Assembly: GCA_016926595.1 (NCBI GenBank)
Contig: JAFGOG010000248.1
Coordinates: 1-6,078 of the forward strand
Direction of reading: 5' to 3'
Source: Anaerolineae bacterium
GTDB lineage: Bacteria; Chloroflexota; Anaerolineae; JAAYZQ01
DNA length: 6,078 nucleotides
In this document: in pieces, positions 1 through 5,776 of the stretch
How positions within the stretch are numbered: position 1 is the first letter of the stretch
Layout of the letters: each line of letters starts with the position of its first letter
Notes under the pieces: generated by a model
Databases searched by the model: none
What the model was told of the DNA's origin: nothing
Seen by the model: only the letters and a program-made list of their open reading frames with translations
Translations under genes and position numbers: made by a program

Positions 1-907
1 CAACCGGCTGGCCGGCGAAGGGCATACGGTTCTGGTCCTGGACGACCTGTCGGCCGGCGATCCCAGGCGGCTGCGGCCCGAGGTGCTGTTGACCCGCGGC
101 GACGTCAAGGACGTGCCCAAGCTGTGGACGCTGCTCCAGGGCGTGGACTGTGTCTACCACCTGGCCGCGCGGGTGCGGGTCCCGGAATCGATCCACTATC
201 CGGCGGAGTATAACGACGTCAACGTAACCGGCACGGTGGCCGTCATGGAGGCGATGCGCGATACCGGCGTCAGGCGGGTGGTGTTTGCCTCGTCTGGGGC
301 GCTGTACGGCGAGCAGGCCCACCAGCCGATCGACGAACAGCAGACGCCCAACCCCAATTCGCCCTATGGGGTGAGCAAGATCGCCGCCGAGTACTATGTC
401 TCGACCTTGGGGGCGTTGTACGGCATCGAGACGGTGTCGCTGCGCATCTTTAACGCCTACGGACCCGGCCAGGAGCTGCCGGCCAGTTACCCGCCGGTCA
501 TCCCCCAGCTTCTCAAGCAGGCGCAGAGCGGGGGGTCGCTGGTGATCCAGGGCGACGGCGCCCAGACGCGTGACTTTATCTATGTCGACGACGCGGTCGA
601 TGCCCTGCTGGCGGCGGCGACCGCCACGGCGGTGAACCGCGCTGTGATCAACATCGGGTCGGGGCAAGGGGTGAGCATCAACGACCTGGCCGCGTCGATA
701 GCCCGCGCAACCGGCCAGTCCCTGAACGGGGAAACCCACCGGGTGAGTGTGCTGCATAACCGTGGACAATCGGGCGGTGTATCGCGCCTGGTAGCCGACG
801 TAGGGCTGGCCCGCCGGCTGCTCGGCTGGGAGCCGCATACGACCCTGGAAGAGGGCCTGCGGCTCATCCTGGAGCGGGACCCCCGTTTCCGTCAAGACCA
901 GAGATAA
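1..907 (+). CDS. NAD-dependent sugar-nucleotide epimerase/dehydratase, 5'-truncated
   Basis: Extended short-chain dehydrogenase/reductase of the GalE/WbpP type, expected to act in the cytoplasm on an NDP-sugar using bound NAD. The frame is open from base 2 (301 residues visible), so the gene begins before the window. The GxxGxxG dinucleotide loop is lost, but what follows it is present: NRLAGEGHTVLVLDDLSAG, with the ribose-binding acidic residue after beta-2. Visible motifs are HLAA, the Ser region FASSGALYGE, catalytic YGVSK (Tyr codon 365-367, Lys codon 377-379), FNAYGPGQ, and DFIYVDDAV followed by an INIGSG segment typical of sugar-nucleotide members. A GTG at 83 is internal, because the fold clearly extends upstream of it. 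The next gene starts 11 nt after the stop, so the two are probably cotranscribed. Family is secure; whether it is a 4-epimerase or a dehydratase, and its sugar, are not determinable. Confidence 0.93.
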   Translation, partial: NRLAGEGHTVLVLDDLSAGDPRRLRPEVLLTRGDVKDVPKLWTLLQGVDCVYHLAARVRVPESIHYPAEYNDVNVTGTVAVMEAMRDTGVRRVVFASSGALYGEQAHQPIDEQQTPNPNSPYGVSKIAAEYYVSTLGALYGIETVSLRIFNAYGPGQELPASYPPVIPQLLKQAQSGGSLVIQGDGAQTRDFIYVDDAVDALLAAATATAVNRAVINIGSGQGVSINDLAASIARATGQSLNGETHRVSVLHNRGQSGGVSRLVADVGLARRLLGWEPHTTLEEGLRLILERDPRFRQDQR

Positions 908-918
908 AGGACATTGCC

Positions 919-1773
919 ATGCTGACCTTGATGGCCGTTTTTGCGCACCCAGACGACGAATCGTTCGGCATCGGAGGCGCCCTGGCGCGCTATGGCGCCG
1001 ACCCGCAGGTTCGCGTGGCGCTGATCTGCGCCACGCGGGGAGAGGCGGGCGAGATCAGCGATCCCAGCCTGGCCACCCCCGAGCGGCTGGGACAGGTCCG
1101 GGAAGAGGAGCTGCGCTGCGCCTGCCGGGTGCTGCAGATAGACGAGCTGCATTTTCTCGACTATCGCGATTCGGGGATGGCCGGTTCGCCCGATAACCAG
1201 GATCCCCGCGCCCTGGTCATGGCCGATCCCGCCGAGGCGGTGGGCAGGATCGTGGCCCACATCCGCCGTGAGCGCCCTGACGTGGTGGTCACTCACGACG
1301 AGACGGGCGGCTATGGCCACCCGGATCACGTCGCGGTCCACCACCACACCAAGGCGGCTTTTGCCGCAGCCGGCGATCCCGGCCAGTACCCGGAGCAGAT
1401 CGCGGCCGGCCTGGCGCCCTACAGGCCCAAGAAACTGTACTGCACAGCCATCCCGCGCCGGTTCTTCCGGGCAGTCGCGGCCAAGATGCAGGAATTGGGC
1501 CTGGCCGAGCACCCTCGCGTCCAAAGGTTCCTGGCCGAGCCGTTCGGCCTGCCCGACGAGGTCTGTACCACCGACGTCGATGTCCAGGATTTTTGGGACG
1601 TCAAGCGGGCGGCGCTGCAGTGCCATGCCACCCAGCTCAAGCCGGACAGCCTCTTTGCCGCACTCCCGGCCGATGCCATGCGCGAGCTGCAGAGCTGGGA
1701 ATGCTTCCAACTGGCCGAGAGCGCAGTCGGGGGGGATGAAGGCCAGCAGGACCTGTTTGCCGGCCTCCGCTGA
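919..1773 (+). CDS. PIG-L/LmbE-family zinc-dependent N-deacetylase
   Basis: 284-residue enzyme of the family that removes acetyl groups from N-acetylglucosamine-type amides (MshB, Mca, BshB, PIG-L). AHPDDE lies at residues 9-14, where His10 and Asp13 match zinc ligands and Asp12 the catalytic base. GGYGHPDH at 130-137 supplies the third ligand (His137) and the transition-state histidine (His134), by analogy with MshB. A late CHATQ at 235-239 is also typical of the family. The GGYGHPDH form resembles MshB/Mca more than short LmbE proteins, but none of the other mycothiol genes is visible. The start is supported by AAAGGA at 906-911, seven nt before ATG and overlapping the upstream stop, which suggests coupling to the epimerase gene. 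A sugar-modification role with that gene is inference. No signal peptide is seen, so it is probably cytoplasmic. Confidence 0.93.
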   Translation: MLTLMAVFAHPDDESFGIGGALARYGADPQVRVALICATRGEAGEISDPSLATPERLGQVREEELRCACRVLQIDELHFLDYRDSGMAGSPDNQDPRALVMADPAEAVGRIVAHIRRERPDVVVTHDETGGYGHPDHVAVHHHTKAAFAAAGDPGQYPEQIAAGLAPYRPKKLYCTAIPRRFFRAVAAKMQELGLAEHPRVQRFLAEPFGLPDEVCTTDVDVQDFWDVKRAALQCHATQLKPDSLFAALPADAMRELQSWECFQLAESAVGGDEGQQDLFAGLR

Positions 1774-1796
1774 CCTCGCCGCGCAGAGCCAGGCAA

Positions 1797-2651
1797 ATGA
1801 TCGTCCTATCCTCCTACCAAGTCAAGCCTCTCCTCCTTGCCCGGGAGAAGGCTCGGAGCAGCGCATCGACCTCGCTCGACCTGGGCCTGACGACCAGCCA
1901 GGTCGCGCTCGAGCCGGATCGGATCGCGTTCGTCTCGCATGGCGGAGGGTGGCTGTCGTGGGCCGACGTCGAGGCGATCGCCGGCAATGAGCTGGCCTGC
2001 TTCACAGTCGAGGACAACAGCGCCGTCAAGATACAGCGCTTCTCTGAGCAGCTCAACCGTTTCTACAGCCTGATGCCGACGAGCGGAGCGCCCACCCTGC
2101 TCATCTCGGGCATCCCGATGCACCGCATCAAAGGCACCGATCCCCACCAGGATACCCTGACCAAGATCCGCGCCGCCTCGCCCGACGGCGGCCCGCTGCT
2201 GGACACGGCGACCGGCCTGGGCTATACCGCCATCCAGGCATCCAGAACCGCCGCCCAGGTGGTGACCATCGAGCTCGATCCGGAGGTGCTGGCGGTGGCG
2301 CGGCTGAACCCCTGGTCACGATCGCTGTTCGACAATCCCCGCATCGAGCAGATCGTGGGCGACACGCTGGACGAGCTGCCAGGGTTTGCCGACGGGACAT
2401 TCTCGCGGATCATCCACGACCCGCCGACCTTTAGCCTGGGCGGCGAGCTCTACTCGGCAGCCTGCTACCGGCAGCTTTTCCGGGTGTTGAAGCGGGGCGG
2501 CCGCCTGTTCCACTACATCGGCGACCTGGAAAGCAGGTCAGGACACAGGGTGATGAAGGGAGCCATACGCCGGCTCCAGGAAGCCGGTTTCGAGCGGATC
2601 GTCCGCCGCCCAGAGGCGTTCGGATTGCTGGCCTTGAAGGGATCAGCCTGA
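1797..2651 (+). CDS. Class I SAM-dependent methyltransferase, archaeal COG2521 type
   Basis: 284 residues. A Rossmann methyltransferase domain occupies roughly residues 130-284: motif I LLDTATGLGYTA (134-145), acidic motif II TIELDP (157-162) binding the SAM ribose, GDT at 188-190, and a DPPTF motif IV (208-212) followed by GGELYS and a LKRGGRLFHY strand. The order LDTATGLGYTAI, IELDPEVL, NPWSR, IIHDPPTFS, GELYS and LFHY matches, from memory, the predicted archaeal methyltransferases of COG2521, whose substrate I do not know. The [DN]PP motif is common in enzymes methylating amide or exocyclic amino nitrogens, so an RNA, protein or small-molecule nitrogen is possible. The N-terminal 130 residues (YQVKPLLLAREKA, STSLDLGLT) are a separate, non-Rossmann region. 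The start lies 23 nt after the deacetylase stop with only a weak AGG upstream. The 3' end overlaps prmC tail-to-tail by 9 bp. Confidence 0.88.
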   Translation: MIVLSSYQVKPLLLAREKARSSASTSLDLGLTTSQVALEPDRIAFVSHGGGWLSWADVEAIAGNELACFTVEDNSAVKIQRFSEQLNRFYSLMPTSGAPTLLISGIPMHRIKGTDPHQDTLTKIRAASPDGGPLLDTATGLGYTAIQASRTAAQVVTIELDPEVLAVARLNPWSRSLFDNPRIEQIVGDTLDELPGFADGTFSRIIHDPPTFSLGGELYSAACYRQLFRVLKRGGRLFHYIGDLESRSGHRVMKGAIRRLQEAGFERIVRRPEAFGLLALKGSA

Positions 2652-3521
2652 CAATTGGACGATGACGAGGCGGTCCAGGCCGGCATAGTCGCGGTGTAAC
2701 TGGAGATCGGCGGCCGGGAAATAGCGGCGAGCCAGGGCGGTCACAGCAGCCCCCTGGCTCGCGCCGATCTCGAGCAAAAGGGCGCCGCCAGGGTGCAGAT
2801 ATGGGCCGGTGGTCGCCAGCAGGCGGCTGATGGCATCCAGCCCGTCTGGGCCGCCGTCCAGCGCCGCGCGGGGCTCATGGTCGCGGATCTCGGGCGGAAG
2901 ATCAGCCCACTCGCCGGCGGCGACGTAGGGCAGGTTGGCGGTCACCAGGCTCACGGGACCGGGCAGCGGCGCCAGGAGATCCCCTTGCCGGCACCGGACT
3001 CGGCCGGCCACGTTGTGGCGCCGGGCGTTTTCGGCAGTCAGGGCCAGCGCTCCGGCCGAATCGTCGAGGGCATAGACGGTGGCGCGGGGCAAGTGCACGG
3101 CCAGCGCGACGGCGATCGCCCCACTCCCGGCCCCCACGTCGGCGATCTCCAGGGCAGGAGGAAGGGACCCCGGCACAGGCCGGGCGATGCGCAGGGCATG
3201 CTCGACCAGCAGCTCGGTCTCGGGCCGGGGAATGAGCACGCGGGCATCGACGGCGAAATCAAGGCCAAAGAACTCGCGGTGACCGGTGATGTAGGGCAAA
3301 GGCTCGCGGGCAGCGCGGCGGGCGACCAGGTCGCGGAAACGGGTCAGCTCCTTGGGAGTCAGCGGCCGATCGGGCTGGGCCAAGATCGCCGCCCGGTTCA
3401 GGCCCAGGGTATAGGCCAGCAATAGCTCGGCGTCGAGCCGCGCCTCGCCCACCTCGGCGTTGCGGAGGGCCTGGACGGCCTGTCGCAGGGCAGCCTGGAG
3501 GTGGAGCGCGGCGGATGTCAT
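2643..3521 (-). CDS. prmC: Release factor glutamine N5-methyltransferase
   Basis: 292 residues, normal length for PrmC (HemK), which methylates the side-chain amide of the GGQ glutamine in RF1 and RF2. The N-terminal helical release-factor-binding domain (about 1-85) contains DAELLLAYTLG and PLPYITGHREFFGL. Next come IPRPETE (97-103), SAM motif I DVGAGSGAIA (128-137), an acidic loop YALDDS (150-155), and the substrate-binding motif at 196-199. That last motif reads NLPY where the classical form is NPPY. The downstream EPRAALDGGPDGLD and LLLEIG segments are fully typical. The ATG overlaps the prfA stop as ATGA (3521-3518), so translation is probably coupled to prfA, whose product it modifies. 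The 3' end overlaps the convergent methyltransferase gene by 9 bp. Despite both being methyltransferases, the two convergent genes belong to different families. Confidence 0.97.
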   Translation of the reverse strand: MTSAALHLQAALRQAVQALRNAEVGEARLDAELLLAYTLGLNRAAILAQPDRPLTPKELTRFRDLVARRAAREPLPYITGHREFFGLDFAVDARVLIPRPETELLVEHALRIARPVPGSLPPALEIADVGAGSGAIAVALAVHLPRATVYALDDSAGALALTAENARRHNVAGRVRCRQGDLLAPLPGPVSLVTANLPYVAAGEWADLPPEIRDHEPRAALDGGPDGLDAISRLLATTGPYLHPGGALLLEIGASQGAAVTALARRYFPAADLQLHRDYAGLDRLVIVQLSG

Positions 3522-4585
3522 GCTACGGCCTGCAGCCGTTCGGCCTGATCCGTCGTCGCCAGCTCGTCGATGAACTCGTCGATGTCGCCGTTCATGATGC
3601 TTTCCAGACGGTAGATGCTGAGCCCGACGCGGTGATCGGTGACCCGGTTCTGCGGATAGTTGTAGGTCCGGATCTTTTCGCTGCGCACGGCTGTTCCCAC
3701 CTGCGAGCGGCGCTCCTCACCTCGCTCGGCCTGGCGGCGATCTTCCTCCATCTCATACAGCCTGGCGCGCAGCACAGACATGGCCCGTTCTTTGTTCTGG
3801 CTCTGGCTGCGCTCGCTCTCGCACGACACCACCATGCCCGTCGGCTTGTGGGTGAGGCGCACCGCCGTAGCGTTTTTCTGCATGTGCTGGCCGCCCGGCC
3901 CTGACGAGCCATAAACGTCGATCTGGAGATCGGCCGGATCGATCTCGATCTCGACCTCTTCGACCTCGGGCAGCACCGCCACGGTGGCTGTGGAGGTGTG
4001 GATGCGGCCCTGGGCCTCGGTCAGCGGCACGCGCTGCACCCGGTGCACGCCGCTCTCATACTTGAGCCGGGAATAGGCCCCCTTGCCCCTTACCTGAAAG
4101 ATCACCTCTTTGTAGCCGCCCACGCCGGTATCGTGAAAGCTGAGGATCTCGGTCTTCCACCTGTGGAGCTCGGCGTAACGGACATACATGCGGTACAGAT
4201 CGGCGGCAAAAAGGCCGGCCTCGTCGCCGCCGGTGCCGGCCCGGATCTCCATGATGACGTTCTTCTCATCGCGAGGATCTTTGGGCAGGAGCATGGCCCG
4301 CATCCGGTCGTACAGCTCGTCCATTTCGCTCTCGACGCGGGCGATCTCCTCCTCGGCCATCTTGCACATCTCCGGGTCCTCCTCCGTCTCGAGGAGGCTG
4401 CGGGCATCGGCCAGCTCCCTGTCCAGGGCGTTGTAACGGCGAAAGGCCTGCACCAGGTCTTCGATCTCGGCCTGCTCCTGGGCGTATTCCATGAGCCTGG
4501 CCGGATCGGTGGCCACTCCAGGCTCGGCCATCAGCCGGTTCAGCTCTTCGTATCTTTCTTCTATCAGACGGACTTTGTTCAGCAT
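3518..4585 (-). CDS. prfA: Peptide chain release factor 1
   Basis: 355 residues, full length for bacterial RF1, which reads UAA and UAG in the ribosomal A site and triggers peptide release. The N-terminal coiled-coil domain (about 1-105) precedes IRAGTGGDEAGLFA (114-127). The stop-codon reading region HRVQRVPLTEAQGRIHTS (181-198) carries the PxT tripeptide as PLT at 187-189, which marks RF1 rather than RF2 (SPF). The catalytic GGQ is at 231-233 in SSGPGGQHMQKNATAVR. The C-terminal RTYNYPQNRVTDHR (306-319) is highly conserved in the family. The ATG at 4585 gives the expected MLNKVRLIEERYEEL start; a short AGGGG lies only 3 nt before it, a tight spacing. A promoter at 4734-4706 and a structured leader of about 114 nt precede it. 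Cotranscribed with prmC. Confidence 0.98.
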   Translation of the reverse strand: MLNKVRLIEERYEELNRLMAEPGVATDPARLMEYAQEQAEIEDLVQAFRRYNALDRELADARSLLETEEDPEMCKMAEEEIARVESEMDELYDRMRAMLLPKDPRDEKNVIMEIRAGTGGDEAGLFAADLYRMYVRYAELHRWKTEILSFHDTGVGGYKEVIFQVRGKGAYSRLKYESGVHRVQRVPLTEAQGRIHTSTATVAVLPEVEEVEIEIDPADLQIDVYGSSGPGGQHMQKNATAVRLTHKPTGMVVSCESERSQSQNKERAMSVLRARLYEMEEDRRQAERGEERRSQVGTAVRSEKIRTYNYPQNRVTDHRVGLSIYRLESIMNGDIDEFIDELATTDQAERLQAVA

Positions 4586-4607
4586 ATACCCCTACTCTTG
4601 TCGATCT

Positions 4608-4708
4608 ATCCAGCCATATCTTCTCGATGATTGGGGGTTGGGGTGTGTGCGGTGCCCGCACACACCCCAACTTTCCCCTCATTTATTGACATGATGCATC
4701 CAGCCATA
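4608..4708. repeat. 11-bp direct repeat flanking the leader hairpin
   Basis: ATCCAGCCATA occurs at 4608-4618 and again at 4698-4708, 90 bp apart, on either side of the 4627-4682 palindrome. The right copy overlaps the prfA -10 region. The repeats do not directly abut the palindrome (8 and 15 nt gaps), and the interval between them has no terminal inverted repeats, so a target-site duplication is possible but not demonstrated. Confidence 0.5.
4627..4682 (-). repeat. Long palindrome/hairpin in the prfA leader
   Basis: The core is a perfect 16-bp inverted repeat: GTTGGGGTGTGTGCGG (4637-4652), a 3-nt loop TGC (4653-4655), and the exact reverse complement at 4656-4671. Outside it, GGGG (4633-4636) can pair with CCCC (4675-4678) across a TTT bulge, and ATGA (4627-4630) with TCAT (4679-4682). 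In the minus-strand transcript from the 4734-4706 promoter it would fold in the 5' untranslated leader, ending about 40 nt before the prfA ATG. Neither side has a clear T tract (minus-strand flank CCCCCAATCATC), so it does not look like a classical intrinsic terminator. It could be a regulatory or stabilising leader structure, a factor-dependent terminator for readthrough from the carotenoid gene, or a small palindromic repeat insertion. Confidence 0.8.
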
Positions 4709-4734
4709 ATACGGCAAAACACAGTTGGCGTCAA
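4706..4734 (-). promoter_or_regulatory. Sigma70-like promoter of prfA-prmC
   Basis: On the minus strand TTGACG (4734-4729, 5 of 6) and TATTAT (4711-4706, 5 of 6) are separated by exactly 17 bp. The -35 box contains the TGA stop codon (4733-4731) of the upstream carotenoid gene. The predicted transcription start is near 4699, which gives prfA a 5' leader of about 114 nt. It lets the termination genes be transcribed independently of the carotenoid gene. Confidence 0.68.
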
Positions 4735-5651
4735 AGCTGGAGGGCCGGCAGGCGTGACCACCGCCTCATCTCCTGCCGCCAACTCAAGATGGCAAAGACG
4801 CCCATTGCGACAAAGCCACACAGAGCCGGGCCCGGCTGACCCCAAAAGAAGCCCAGGCCGACGACCTGGAACAGCCAGGTCAGACTGTAGATGATCATCA
4901 GCCTCAGGCGTGGCATCCCACGCGAACCCGGGCCAGCGATCAGGGTGAGCAGCGTCGCCGAACACCACCATCCCAAGTAGTTGAGCCAGGGGATGCCAAA
5001 GTAGCCGCTCGGTTCCTCCCACAGCCACAAACGGCGGGCGACCATCTGCGGATCCAGATATAGATCCCAGGCGGCAAAGGCCAGGCCCGACAAGGCGGCG
5101 TAGCGCAGCCGATACCACCAGCCGGGACATGCAGGGCCGCCTGCGGCTTTGGCCGACTGCTCGGGCAGGATGGCGCTGGCCACGGCCCAGGCCGTGGCCA
5201 GCATCATCAGCCAGGCAAGGGGGATCACGATCGGGACGCCAGCCAACTGCGGTTGCAGAGCTCCTGTATAGGCGTAACGTCCAAACAGCCAGCCGGTCGT
5301 GACCCCAACCTTTTCGACGGCCCACGTCGCCGGCAGGACGACAGCCGCCACACCCACCAGGCGGCGTGCCGACCAGCCACAGGCCAGGGCAAACAGCGTC
5401 GCCGCCGCCTGGGCCAGCACGCCCAGAGTTGCGGCGCGGGGAAAGGGACCTTCCCCCGCCAGCCAGAGCACCACAGGAGTACTGACCAACACCGCCAGCC
5501 ACAGGATGAGCGAGCTGGCCCACAAAGTCGCTGCCTGACCCTGGCTTTCTCGCCGGAGCGCACCGGCCAGCGGCAGGAAGAAACGTCGCGCGGCAAACTT
5601 GGAAAAGCGTGTGGCAGGGTTTTGCTTGTCGCTGGCCTGTTTTTCGATCAC
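4731..5651 (-). CDS. Carotenoid biosynthesis membrane protein, CruF/DUF422 family
   Basis: Integral membrane protein of 306 residues from the GTG chosen here. The family includes CruF-type 1',2'-hydratases acting on psi ends of gamma-carotene or bisanhydrobacterioruberin, and otherwise is labelled simply carotenoid biosynthesis protein. Diagnostic segments are EKVGVTTGWLFGRYAYT (113-129), GVPIVIPLAW (138-147), DLYLDP (196-201) and YFGIPWLNYLGWW (217-229). About eight hydrophobic helices are visible (near 44-65, 74-93, 99-117, 139-161, 183-200, 220-239, 250-269, 275-291), with a basic cytoplasmic-looking N terminus. The frame stays open to an ATG at 5795, but a near-consensus promoter at 5689-5661 lies inside that extension, so the GTG at 5651 is preferred; GGAGG sits only 3 nt before it. 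No other carotenoid gene is visible in the window, so the exact reaction is not assignable. Confidence 0.87.
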   Translation of the reverse strand: MIEKQASDKQNPATRFSKFAARRFFLPLAGALRRESQGQAATLWASSLILWLAVLVSTPVVLWLAGEGPFPRAATLGVLAQAAATLFALACGWSARRLVGVAAVVLPATWAVEKVGVTTGWLFGRYAYTGALQPQLAGVPIVIPLAWLMMLATAWAVASAILPEQSAKAAGGPACPGWWYRLRYAALSGLAFAAWDLYLDPQMVARRLWLWEEPSGYFGIPWLNYLGWWCSATLLTLIAGPGSRGMPRLRLMIIYSLTWLFQVVGLGFFWGQPGPALCGFVAMGVFAILSWRQEMRRWSRLPALQL

Positions 5652-5660
5652 TATCCTCCG

Positions 5661-5689
5661 ATTATACACCCATACCAGGCTCAGGTCAA
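5661..5689 (-). promoter_or_regulatory. Sigma70-like promoter of the carotenoid gene
   Basis: On the minus strand TTGACC (5689-5684, 5 of 6 matches) is followed after 17 bp by TATAAT (5666-5661, perfect). The predicted transcription start, about 7 nt beyond the -10 box, falls near 5654, only about 3 nt before the GTG at 5651. The mRNA would therefore be essentially leaderless, and the GGAGG at 5659-5655 would lie partly or wholly outside the transcript. This promoter argues against the longer reading frame that begins at 5795. Confidence 0.72.
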
Positions 5690-5739
5690 CCACCGCTTGT
5701 GCAGTACAATAGGCAACCAGGGCAAGGGAGGCATGCGGG

Positions 5740-5767
5740 TTGCATCCGGCGCCATCTGGGGTATAAT
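5740..5767 (+). promoter_or_regulatory. Sigma70-like promoter of the rightmost membrane-protein gene
   Basis: TATAAT at 5762-5767 is a perfect -10 box. TTGCAT at 5740-5745, with a 16-bp spacer, is a weak -35 candidate with three clear matches. The expected start point near 5774 is about 3 nt before the ATG at 5777, so a leaderless transcript is predicted. The -10 call is firmer than the -35 call. Confidence 0.6.
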
Positions 5768-5776
5768 GCGGGTGAA

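Noticed and set aside
892..1710. 272-codon minus-strand frame opposite the deacetylase gene
   Set aside because: It is antisense to a gene with clear catalytic motifs, and its own translation has no recognisable domain; long antisense frames are expected at this GC content.
2594..2606. GCGGA-TCG-TCCGC stem near the end of the methyltransferase gene as a terminator
   Set aside because: Only 5 bp, inside the coding region, with no T tract.
2793..3425. 210-codon plus-strand frame opposite prmC
   Set aside because: Antisense shadow; G/Q-rich translation with no domain, and it begins inside prmC.
3998..4630. 210-codon plus-strand frame opposite prfA
   Set aside because: Antisense shadow of a highly conserved gene; no family resemblance.
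4637..4671. Classical Rho-independent terminator
   Set aside because: The stem is strong enough, but the minus-strand flank is CCCCCAATCATC and the plus-strand flank is TTTCCCCTCATT; neither has the needed run of T.
4606..5523. 305-codon minus-strand frame overlapping the carotenoid gene
   Set aside because: It is an alternative frame of a well-supported membrane protein, with low-complexity G/R/P composition. Only its last 28 codons, in the prfA leader, are considered, as a possible micro-ORF.
5652..5776. CarH/MerR-type operator or other light-responsive site in the divergent region
   Set aside because: Apart from the two promoters and an 8-bp direct repeat, no inverted repeat of operator length is visible.
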